DNA from: Apricaphanius iberus
Taxonomy: Eukaryota > Chordata > Actinopteri > Cyprinodontiformes > Aphaniidae
Assembly (NCBI GenBank): GCA_028564705.1
Contig: JAPXFQ010000804.1
Location: forward strand, 806,001 to 870,000
Reading direction: 5' to 3'
DNA: 64,000 nt
Within the stretch, counting starts at the first letter, position 1. Every line of letters starts with the position of its first letter. The notes below the pieces were generated by a model. The model had not been told where the DNA came from. It was given only the letters and a program-made list of their open reading frames with translations, and did not search any database. The position numbers were made by a program, and so were the translations under genes. Shown here piece by piece: positions 55,512 through 64,000 of the stretch.

Positions 55512-55678
55512 GCCAACGCGTAGCCAGTGCAGGCTGCACACTATACAGCTGAAAGGGGGCTGCGTGGGCCTGACCTGCGATTCAACCACCCACCACTCGT
55601 GTACACAGAAAGCCCAGGAAACTGCCTCTGCTTCAGTCTGCAAGAAAGAATGCTCTCCTATCTGTTTGTATAAGTGGG
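55512..55678 (+). CDS. Candidate cysteine-rich internal exon
   Basis: A strong polypyrimidine acceptor (CTTTTTCTCCTGTCTGCCATTCAG) ends at 55511. One frame is open for 55 codons to a possible donor (GTGGG|GTGAAC, GT at 55679-55680). It contains six cysteines in RSQCRLHTIQLKGGCVGLTC and SVCKKECSPIC, plus one between them. Third positions are mostly G or C although flanking DNA is AT-rich. I do not recognise the family. The frame also extends well past the donor, and the minus strand is open too, so chance in a GC-rich island is possible. Confidence 0.22.
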
Positions 55679-56381
55679 GTGAACTCAAATCATCTTGCAT
55701 TGTTCCTTTCTTTTTATTTGCGCCTGTGTTTATGTGTATGGGCTTCTCCCTTTATATTGATGTTTTTACACTCTCCTCAGGGGACACTTGGGACTGCTGC
55801 CATCCCTATGACAACCTCAGTCCTACTGCCAATCATCAATGGCTGCCTTATTCTCTGTGGCATGCATTTATATACATGCACCATCCATAGCTTTGACAGG
55901 TGTGCAGATGGGACGTCAGAGAACTGTATAGCTCAAATCAGCAAATGCATGGCACATTTCAGCTGCACTTATATTAACCCATTCATGCTGTGAATTCATA
56001 AGTGATGTTGTCATCTGCTTGCCACTTCTGATTTCATTATTATTCTCATTGTTTTGAATGTGGTGTGTGTTTTGCATTGATCCTATAATCATGCAGCATA
56101 TAAACAGTCCTAAGTAAAGGGTGCAAAAAAACATAAAACAATTAGAAAGTAGCAAATGAACACTTTTGAACGGTGGCTGATTCTGGAATAAATATGTGAA
56201 ATGAATTGTGAATGTGAAAAGAGTGTTGTTTTTTGTGTCTGTTCAGTCCCAAACTCCACTGTTGGTCTGTTGGTAATGAACGCCCTGAGTGCTCCCTACT
56301 ACACCTAACTGCTCCAGTAATTGCTTTTCCTCCTCTGCATTTATCATCATCTGCCCAGCCTGTCATGTTAGCCAAGCTGAG

Positions 56382-56486
56382 CTAAAGAGGACAGTGCAGG
56401 ATGTTGGATCTTATGGTGGTGGCAGCTGGGGGAGATAGTGGCTTGCCTGCCTTGATATGGGCAAGGTATCGGACCATCTCCTTGGG
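56382..56486 (-). CDS. Candidate terminal exon, minus strand
   Basis: On the minus strand an unusually good pyrimidine tract (CTTCCCTGCCTCCCC, then CCTAACCTCCCTCAG, AG at 56488-56487) precedes 34 codons in phase 0. They read PKEMVRYLAHIKAGKPLSP and then PAATTIRSNILHCPL, with a TAG stop. The strand, the phase-0 entry and the position 7 kb downstream of the supported terminal exon at 63.7 kb would allow it to be an alternative last exon of that gene. No clear polyadenylation hexamer follows within 250 bases, and the protein is unrecognised. Confidence 0.25.
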   Translation of the reverse strand, partial: PKEMVRYLAHIKAGKPLSPPAATTIRSNILHCPL

Positions 56487-56862
56487 CTGAGGGAGGTTAG
56501 GATGGGGAGGCAGGGAAGACACAGGGATAGGGCAGAAATGGCATAGACAGAATGATTCATATAAGCTACAGCTATCATTAAATGCATGTATTGACTTTCT
56601 AGACAAGGCTGCTTGCTATCAACCAGTAAAACATCTCAAAGAAAACTCAAGGACAAGGGAATTATATGAATAGCATTTGCTTCAGGAATCTGTAAAACTT
56701 TGACAATACCATAAATTACATTTTGGTTTCCATTAAAACAACAAACTATGGCTGAAGCACAAAAGTATAGCATAGGCTAGGCTTGAAACTTGCTGTAAAA
56801 TAAACACATAACCGTGTAGCTTATTACAGAAAAACCCTGCAAGCTTGAAACCCCAAAGAAAA

Positions 56863-56880
56863 AGTAAGTAAGTAAGTAAG
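56863..56880. repeat. (GTAA)n short tandem repeat
   Basis: About four and a half perfect GTAA units, with a degenerate continuation to about 56894. Confidence 0.85.
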
Positions 56881-56907
56881 AAAAGTAGGTAAGTCGCAAA
56901 ACATATC

Positions 56908-57640
56908 CATGTGTTTATCTTTAGTCAGATTGATTACTGCAACAGCAACCTCACAGGTCTTCCTAAAAAGTAAATTAGACAGCTGCAGCTGATCCAGAAC
57001 GCTACAGCTTGTGTTATCACAAAAACAAGGAAAGTAGAGCACATTATCCCAGATATAATGTCCTTACACTGGTTCCCTGTTGCTACAAAAATAGACTTGT
57101 ATTTATTTTACTAGTTCATAAATCATTAAATGGCCTAGCGGGCTACACAGTACGTGGCAATGTTGCCTTGCAGTTAAAAGGGTCCTGAGTTTGAACCCCA
57201 GCCCAGGATCTTTCTGCATGGAGTTTGCATGGTCTCCATGTGCATGTGTGGGTTCCCTTCAGGTACCCACAGTCATTGTTGATTGGTCTCTCTAAATTGT
57301 CCTTATGTGTAAATATGTGTGCATGCAAGGTTGTTTGTCCTGACTGTCTCTATGTTGCCCTGCACTGGACTGGCGACATGTCCAGGGTGTACCCCGCTTC
57401 TCCTTTGTTAACTGCTGGAGCCCCACACAACCCCTTGAGGATAAGCAGTATAGAAAATGGATGGATGAATGGCATAACACCAAAGTATGTTGAAGATCGG
57501 TTGTTACTATACCAACCAGCCAGACCACTTAGGTCCTCCAATTCTAGTCTACTAATAATACTCCCTAGAATTAGAACCAAAGATTGAGAAACAGTTTTAG
57601 TTTTTATGCTCCTCATTTCCTAGACCACTGCAGAGTTGAT
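56908..57640 (+). mobile_element. LINE 3' ORF fragment split by a SINE
   Basis: 56908-57128 translates with few changes to the post-RT segment of an L2/Rex1-like LINE (IDYCNSNLTGL, RQLQLIQNATA, LHWFPVATKIDLYLF; SLNGL appears as HKSLNGLA with minor damage). After the SINE, 57477-57600 continues the same protein (YVEDRLLLYQPARPLRSSNS, then PRIRTKD and a stop). Together they represent about 110 codons of the C-terminal end. The catalytic regions are absent. Confidence 0.75.
57138..57467 (+). mobile_element. tRNA-derived SINE (family A) with 9-bp duplication
   Basis: The head GCGGGCTACACAGTACGTGG is a degraded A-box region. The B box GAGTTTGAACCCC lies at about 57188-57200. The body contains GTCCAGGGTGTACCCCGC, and the tail is GGATAAGCAGTATAGAAAATG plus GATGGATG. 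AATGGCCTA (57129-57137) and AATGGCATA (57468-57476) flank it, a target duplication with one mismatch. It inserted into the LINE fragment described above. Confidence 0.85.
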
Positions 57641-60299
57641 GAAATTTAAGTTCCTTTAAATGAAAGCTAAAATATCATCTGTTAATAGCTACCTTTGAAT
57701 AAGTCATCAATTATTGCTGGAAAATATATATTTTTTTAACTTGTCATATGTTACGTGTCTCTAATGTAGTAGTAATGTTTGATGCTTTTTTGGCTATTTT
57801 TATTTCCTTTCATTTTTCCATATTTTTTCAGTCCCCTAATTCAAATGGGATTCTTTGAAGCACATAATGACAACATCATCCTATTTGTAAAAACACAGTT
57901 TCACACACACAGTTTCAAGCTTTTCTTTTGTGGCATCAGAACTGCCCTACAATCAAACAAAACTTAAAACTTAATAAAAACGTAATAAAAGAAATGTTCA
58001 AAATCTCCACTAAACAATGTTCAATCATTGCTGATTTCTTTAAACACATATTGTAATTTGCTAAATATATATTTTTTTGTGATAATAAGAGTTAATTATT
58101 TGACTACAAACAAAATGCAGCTTAAAATACTGCTGGGTTCTAAAAATGTTATATTTAACATAAATTACATATACAATGTAGTAATTAGTCCAGAATTCAC
58201 TTTATTTTGTAGATGGTAGACCACTAGAATGCTCTAAAAATTGGGGCAAGTCTTGTAAATGTAAATAATGTTAAATAATGCAATTATCTCCTCTTTAGAG
58301 GAAAATATGTGGTTTAAAAACCCCAAAGTTAAGAATAATGTTACAAAAAGGTGTACATCATTTATAAGTGTAACAATCTTTAATGAGGATTTCAGAACGT
58401 TGTTTTCAATCACAATGTGAAAATCAGGAGGTAAACAATTCAATGTGATATTTGATTATTATGTGTTTGAATCATGATTTGGCTCAGTTTAATGTATATT
58501 CCAAGGAACTAATAGGTTAGGCTCAAATGCTGTGTTTTTTCTGTCTCTTTTGTTTTTGTTTTGTTGTAGTTTTTTAATGTATGTAGTGTAATTTATGGTA
58601 AAATAATGAAACTTTGTAATAATTGCATGCTTCCGTCTATACTTTTCAGTTGAGGGTGATTTGTGAAACGGAAATGAAATGTAGGTTCTGCTAGATTAAA
58701 TTCGTCCCACCAATGGTATTACCGAAGAAAAATAAACATATCATGTGATATAAAATATCAAATCATATTTGGATCTAATTTCCTCTCTAGAACCCAACAT
58801 TGTATATTGTGTAAGGTGCTACAAGTCAAGTCACGCTTTGAACTGAATAGAATAGAATAATATAGGTTTTATGATCTGCCACCAGGAGGTTACAGAAATT
58901 TGTCTTCAGCAGGCCTCAGCTTCAACCTTACACACGAATAGAAACAATATAAAACACACATGAGCAAAAAAAAAAAAAAATGAAAGTATTTAAAGAATGA
59001 TTAAAGAAAGAATATTCACCCACATCCACTTGACCAGCTTGTGTATTTACTGTAAGAAACTATTTTTGAAGAAATGGTGTTTGGTGTTTATATACTTAAA
59101 CCAATTACTTGGCTCCTTAAATTGCAAAGCTATTAAAGAGTGATATTAACAGAACACTGTACATTGCGGTGACATTTGTAAATATATGCATGAAAACAGC
59201 AACGAACCAATACTATGGACTGACAAGAACATTTAAACAAATAGTCCCCTTTCTTCAAGATCTGCCTTTGTGTGTGTTTGTGTTCATGACAAAGTGGAAA
59301 CATACTGTATGTGGGGGAGGGTGTGTCGCTGCTGCTGCTGCTTGTGGAGATTTGATGCTGATGAGGTCTGTAATGGGAGAGAACAGGGAGCGTGAGGGGA
59401 ATAGATTGGGACTTCATTGGCAAGCACACTCTCCCTATCCACTGCAGTAATGCTCGCCTATTTATTCCCTCCATTTCAATGCGCCTTTGCAGTGACCTTT
59501 CTCCAGCCAATGACAGTGAAATCACACTGTCACTAGAGAGCTACACATCAGCTCCTGAGCAACCCCTCCACCCCCAACACGATTTTCTTATTTTATCCCA
59601 CATATACCTCCCTACAGACACAATGAAGAGCTGAGAGGGGGTTATGAAATGAATTGTAACTATACTATCATGTAAATGATCTCGGCTTTGACTATGCAAA
59701 TGTAGAAGTTGTGCTAATGAGACACAGTTGAAAGCAAGGATGGAGTGATTATGAACAGACATCAGTAGATATTCAATCTTATCTGTATGGTGCTATACAA
59801 AAGTTCTAAACAAAACAGTTTCAGTGACAATAACTTTCTAAAAAATAAGACAATAATGTGTAATACAAGAATATAAACACCCATGGAAAGTCTTTTAGTT
59901 TTATTTTCATGTATTTACTTAAGGATCACGGAACCTTGACCCAAAGATTGTATTTGAAAGAAAGATTTGTTTAAAACTAAATGGTTTCAGATAAACAAAT
60001 TTCATCATTATACAAAGATAAGCTAAGTGAACACAGTTTAAAATTTTTTAATGATTTTTTATTAAAGGAAAAAAGCGGCCCAAACCAACTCGCCGCTATG
60101 TGTAAAAAGTAAGGTCCTCTTTTCAAATCACAAATTAACAGTGATTTACCAATTTGTTAAGAAGCTGAGATCAGTTTCTTATATCGTAGACCATAATAAA
60201 AGTACATCTTGACCAATTAAAAAGAATCCAGAAATCACATAAATTGAATCTTCCTATCAACATAAAGAAGGCTAAAAGATGTCTGTGTGGAGTTGCATT

Positions 60300-60470
60300 T
60301 CCTACCGCTATATGAATAGGCTCTCTCCAGGTGTTCTGGCTTCCTCCCAAAGTCAAAAAACATGACTGCTAGGTTTTGATAAATGAACACTAGATCTAGC
60401 TCAGTGCCTGTGTGTGTCTCTGTGTTACCCTTGGATGGACCAGCAACCTCACCAGGTTGTAAACTTACAA
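60300..60470 (+). mobile_element. SINE (family A) middle fragment, decayed
   Basis: CTCCAGGTGTTCTGGCTTCC, TCCCAAAGTCAAAAAACATG and TGTGTCTCTGTGTTACCC follow the central body of the family A SINE. Both ends are missing. Confidence 0.55.
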
Positions 60471-62224
60471 ATCTCACCCAAAACGAACACCATCTTCCTG
60501 CTGCCCTGCATGGATTGTCTAGAATATCCAATATGAGAAAAGAACAAAAATCCCTTTAAAACTGCAAGTGGACAAAACTAAACATACGCCTAATGATGAA
60601 CTATCCATCTATGAGTTTATATATCCAGTTATCTGCTCAGCAGTCTGACATCATTTTGTGTCACAATCTGAAACACTCTTGTCACAAAATAAGAACTAAA
60701 TCAAAAATCAAGCATAGCCACAAATTTTGAGCTAAAGTACAGTGTCACTGTTGCTGCAGTCAACCTTTTATTATTATTCTGTTTTTCAGAGAAATAAGCC
60801 TTTGCACCCCATACTCCCCCGGGTATATTGTCTAAATCTAAGACTAAAAGCACAAATGTTAGTGATTGTTGACCAATGATTATAGAAATCTGCACTGAAA
60901 TCTTTGTTGAATGTTAGTGATACAATTCTGATATGACAAGGAACCATACAGGCTGATATCTACTACATTTGACAAGATATGTTGTTGTAGAGTTTTTCTT
61001 TTAAAATGTATAAAATAGCATATTGTGTGTGGTTGTTACTGTAACATTTTTCACTGAACACAAATGCTTAGGATGCCTGGAAGAGCATTTAATTGTGTTA
61101 TGTCTGTGCAAAACTAATCTGCAACAACTACTGACACCTAGGCCTGCTAAGTATGTGTTTCATTTTAAGAAAAAAAATATGTCAACGATCACTGTCCAAA
61201 TCACCTTTTTCAGCAAGAAGACGCTCAGAATTGATGGGTAGATGTAAATGTATCTGAAAAAAATAATATCGGCAAGGGGAAAATATGTTTTATTCATTTC
61301 CTCCTTTAGCCTTTGGAAAGACATGATATAACAAACAGTGTGTAAGACAGATAGTCAAGCTTAGAAAGTCTGGTTTTGCCATTTAAAGCAACTTAAAATA
61401 AATCTAATAGACTTCTGCGTGAAAACATTGCACAGTTGAAATATACAATAGTCTTTTGTAATAAATTCACGGACAAGAAGAAATTATTTACTTGGACATG
61501 ATAAGTCTAATATTGTTTAGTGAAACTATGGCGTATTGCTTGTTTTTGTCTCCTAAAAGACCAACAGTATCATAAATCTGGCTCTTTTTTTCCATGTTTC
61601 GCCTGAAAAAAGAGAAAGATTCATTCGTAAAACCAGCAACCAGATTGTGTTTCTGCATAAACACCAGAGGAGAAAACATATATGTATGTGTTATTAAATC
61701 TAGCATGAGTGTATGAAGAAAGCAGTCACAAGTGTAGCATGAAAAGGGACAAAGGAAATGTTCTGTAGGAGGCCACAAACCAGATGGTGAGATATCTGGA
61801 TTAAAACACAAAACATGCTGCACAGCAAACAAAAAGACCACATCCATCCAAAAGAGAACAGAGGGAATACACCCCTTCTGTCTCTTCCCCTCCCTCACTC
61901 TCTTTCCTGCTACCTTGCATCCCCTCTTATATGCTCCCTTTTACACATTAATTTAACAAATACACACACACATCGCAGAATCCTCCCCTTTGGTTTTCCC
62001 ATGTGGTTTTGTGGAACAGATGCAGGCAGCACAGCAGAAATAGAAAAGGGGGTTAAGCAGTGTCTCCCCCTGTATGAAGCGACAGGAAGCTGTAGATGAT
62101 GCTAAAAATAGTTGAATCCTTGGACAAGAGAGAGAAAAACCTAAAGATCCTAAAATAGCTGATCAAACAAAGGCATAAATAAGAAGAAGTGAGAGCGTTT
62201 CTATTTTTTTTAAGAAGAAGACCC

Positions 62225-62227
<3 letters not shown>

Positions 62228-62269
<42 letters not shown>

Positions 62270-62290
62270 ATATAGGTGTGTGTGTGTGTT
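62228..62290. repeat. (CT)n and (GT)n microsatellites
   Basis: About 16 CT units (62228-62259) plus a shorter CT run, TATATA, and then a GT run (62275-62290). Confidence 0.9.
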
Positions 62291-63404
62291 CTCTCACATA
62301 GTGACTTCCTGGTTGCTAGGTTACGACACTTGTGGTCACCATTCCTTGTCTGAAGGTGCATTCAGAATTGGGCAAAAGGCATCCAGCTTTTTCTCTCTGT
62401 CATTTAAAATTTAAAAGAGCTGAGATTGAAACATGTGCATTGACAATTAGGGGAAGAACAGGCATAGCGTGAGGGACGTTGGACAGATCAATCTGTACAA
62501 AAACGTCTTATGTTTCAGATGCACCATGGAAACGAGGACGAGTTTAAATTACCCCGACTAACAGCCACAGCAGGAGGAATTGGGTGGAAGTGGAACGTTA
62601 TAAATCCCACTTGTGTGCTTCTGTGTTTATCCCTAGTAAACATAAATTACATTTAGGTTTGGTCTAGGGTGAGATTTTGACAGTACGAAAAATCTTGAAC
62701 AAAAATACACCATTTTCACATTTATATAACAATCCATGCACTGTCTAAGGCATCATAATAAAGAAACTTTAAACAGCAGAAACCTGTACAAGTATGACTT
62801 TTTAAAACACTGATTTATAATGGTTTCAAACTGGTGCCTTAGGACCAGAGCCTGCTCAAGCCTAGTAGATAGTTTGCCTTGTTATAAGTAAACCATAAAA
62901 CTGTGTTTATCATGTCATGAAGTAATCAGAAGTATCTCAGAAAAAGGTTGTAACCAAGCTCCCATTAATGAACTTTGCGTGTAGCAAAATGAATACTTAA
63001 TCTCAGAAAAAAAAAACATTTACCCATCTTTTGCTTTGTAATACTGTTTTTCCAAGTTGGCAGGTGATTTTCTCGCAACTCATTGAAATTGTGTCCAAAA
63101 ATGGATGAAATTAGGGAAACTAAGAACTATCTTACACTGCAATATAGCTCACCTAATCTTTAAAAACCAAGAACTTTATTTTCATTCTCAGCTGATTGAA
63201 AAGGAACAAATTCTCCCTTATCATTGACTTAAAAGCTACTGATAAGTTCATTAAAGGTTGCTGTGCTTCCTGTGATGGATCATGCAGAAGGTTTTGCAAT
63301 GAATATGAGAGTAAAGAGTAACACATAACAAACATGACACTGTACATTTCTTGGCACATTAATCAGCTATGCGTGTGTTGATTTTTTCCAAATGAACACA
63401 CTAA

Positions 63405-63714
63405 CTCGTTCTAGTCATGTAACAGTTTATTATATGTCTCAAGCCAGCTCATAACTATACAAACATAATCAACACATCAGACATGAACGGACAAACTCAG
63501 TGATCTATGATCACTCCTTCGAAACCAATACTGCAGTGAAACCATTACATCAAATAAAGAAGAACAATAATCAACATGTATTTTCCGGTAACAGTTATTG
63601 TTTTTCTTTTTTTCTTTAACTCTCCAGAGTTGCAAAAACAGGCACAGAGAACAAAAAGACTCTCACAAAAGAATTGCACAATTTTGCCCATTAGAGACTT
63701 GAGCTTAAACAAGC
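63405..63714 (-). other. 3' untranslated region of the right-edge gene
   Basis: About 310 bases follow the stop codon of the supported terminal exon, down to the expected cleavage site 15-20 bases past the AATAAA. It is AT-rich and without repeats. The lower limit is inferred. Confidence 0.6.
63426..63431 (-). promoter_or_regulatory. Polyadenylation signal AATAAA
   Basis: The canonical hexamer lies on the minus strand. It is followed about 25-35 bases on by a GT-rich stretch (TTAGTGTGTTCATTTGG), as expected of a cleavage-stimulation element. It is correctly placed for the exon at 63715-63861. Confidence 0.7.
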
Positions 63715-63861
63715 TTACACCACATGGAAGGGTCCATATTTCATCAAGGGAGTAGGGTCAGAGTTGAAGTCCCAAGGACATGCCATTTCCTTTTCCTCCC
63801 TGGGTTTCCAGGGCATGGGGTGGATGTTGTTTACCGGCCGCAGAGTCTCCCCGGGCTCTTT
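63715..63861 (-). CDS. Last coding exon of an unidentified minus-strand gene
   Basis: A clear acceptor (AACCAACTCCCTTCTTTTCAG, AG at 63863-63862) is followed by exactly 48 codons in phase 0 and a TAA (63717-63715). The peptide begins KEPGETLRPVNNIHPMPWK, continues through REEKEMACPWDFNSDPTP and ends LMKYGPFHVV. About two thirds of third positions are G or C, against AT-rich flanks. A 3' UTR with an AATAAA signal follows. The hydrophilic, Pro/Trp-containing end shows no transmembrane segment, and no domain is recognisable in so short a piece. Upstream exons lie beyond 64000; the remaining 137 bases to the window end look intronic. I do not recognise the protein. Confidence 0.7.
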   Translation of the reverse strand, partial: KEPGETLRPVNNIHPMPWKPREEKEMACPWDFNSDPTPLMKYGPFHVV

Positions 63862-64000
63862 CTGAAAAGAAGGGAGTTGGTTCGTTTTTTAGAGTTCAGC
63901 CAGTCAAGGTGATTTAAACCCAAACTAAGTCGGAGCCTTGCGGGGCAGGCCTGGCTCCTCGTTTCTCCAGTTCCTGCCTCTCATTCATCCTCCAATAAAA

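Larger units (their letters stand above)
57641..63404. other. Mostly unique non-coding DNA downstream of gene
   Basis: Contents: a poly-A run at 58966-58980, a decayed SINE piece at 60.3 kb, an AC/TC/GT microsatellite at 62.2 kb, and a short (GCT)5 run at about 59327-59341. The segment 59380-59720 is repeat-free, with a perfect octamer ATGCAAAT at 59694-59701. The open frame at 61488-61898 (minus) is unrecognised and I discount it. Confidence 0.4.

Noticed and set aside
61488..61898. 136-codon minus-strand open frame
   Set aside because: Hydrophobic and Cys/Phe-rich but with no family resemblance. Third positions are not biased and there is no promoter or splice context.

Overview
This window looks like about 64 kb of AT-rich nuclear DNA from a bony fish, probably a percomorph-type teleost. 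The evidence is its repeat content: several distinct Tc1/mariner-like transposon remnants, hAT elements and deletion derivatives with 8-bp target duplications, PIF/Harbinger-type MITEs with 3-bp TTA/TAA duplications, a TTAA-flanked DNA element, L2/Rex1-like LINE 3' ends, two tRNA-derived SINE families typical of teleosts, a decayed LTR-type segment and long dinucleotide microsatellites. There are no operons, rRNAs, recognisable tRNA genes or CRISPR arrays.

The one protein-coding feature I can support well is at the right edge. It is the last coding exon of a minus-strand gene (63715-63861), with a clean splice acceptor, 48 in-frame codons, a TAA stop, a short 3' UTR and an AATAAA signal at 63426-63431. 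The rest of that gene lies beyond the window and I do not recognise the protein. The other ~63 kb is therefore its downstream intergenic DNA, or introns of another gene. Six exon-like islands (three overlapping or clustered at 30.7-31.1 kb, plus 47.8, 55.5 and 56.4 kb) have splice-like edges or coding-like codon use. They are reported as low-confidence candidates.

Layout. 1-9.3 kb: mostly unique non-coding DNA with one 5'-truncated Tc1. 9.3-12.7 kb: a Tc1 3' end, a TTAA-flanked element, a SINE piece broken by a CA repeat, and a minus-strand Tc1 split by a 491-bp MITE. 14.36-15.70 kb: an element with 70-bp terminal inverted repeats (68/70 matching) enclosing a first-exon-like ORF with a GTAAGT donor. 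16-25 kb: SINE pieces, a microsatellite and a LINE end. 25.8-29.9 kb: a SINE split exactly by a Harbinger MITE, a larger element with a decayed Myb/SANT-like reading frame, a full SINE and a Tc1 with an internal deletion. 30.7-31.4 kb: a unique, GC-richer exon/enhancer-like island. 33.1-34.6 kb: a rearranged Tc1 followed by an (AT)n(AG)n tract. 42.0-43.3 kb: a hAT inside a hAT. 44.4-45.75 kb: a hAT deletion derivative with transposase N-terminal remnants, touching a Tc1 end. 48.8-49.8 kb: two abutting Harbinger MITEs, the second a truncated sibling of the 26-kb copy. 53-54.1 kb: repeat 3' end and LTR-like DNA. 56.9-57.6 kb: a LINE end split by a SINE with a 9-bp duplication. 57.6-63.4 kb: mostly unique DNA leading to the gene end.

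I found no convincing new multi-gene system. The most interesting points are the long-TIR element carrying a first-exon-like segment, the nested insertions whose target duplications can be read directly, and the possible alternative terminal exon of the right-hand gene. Transposon families were assigned by eye from remembered consensus patterns, without any database search.
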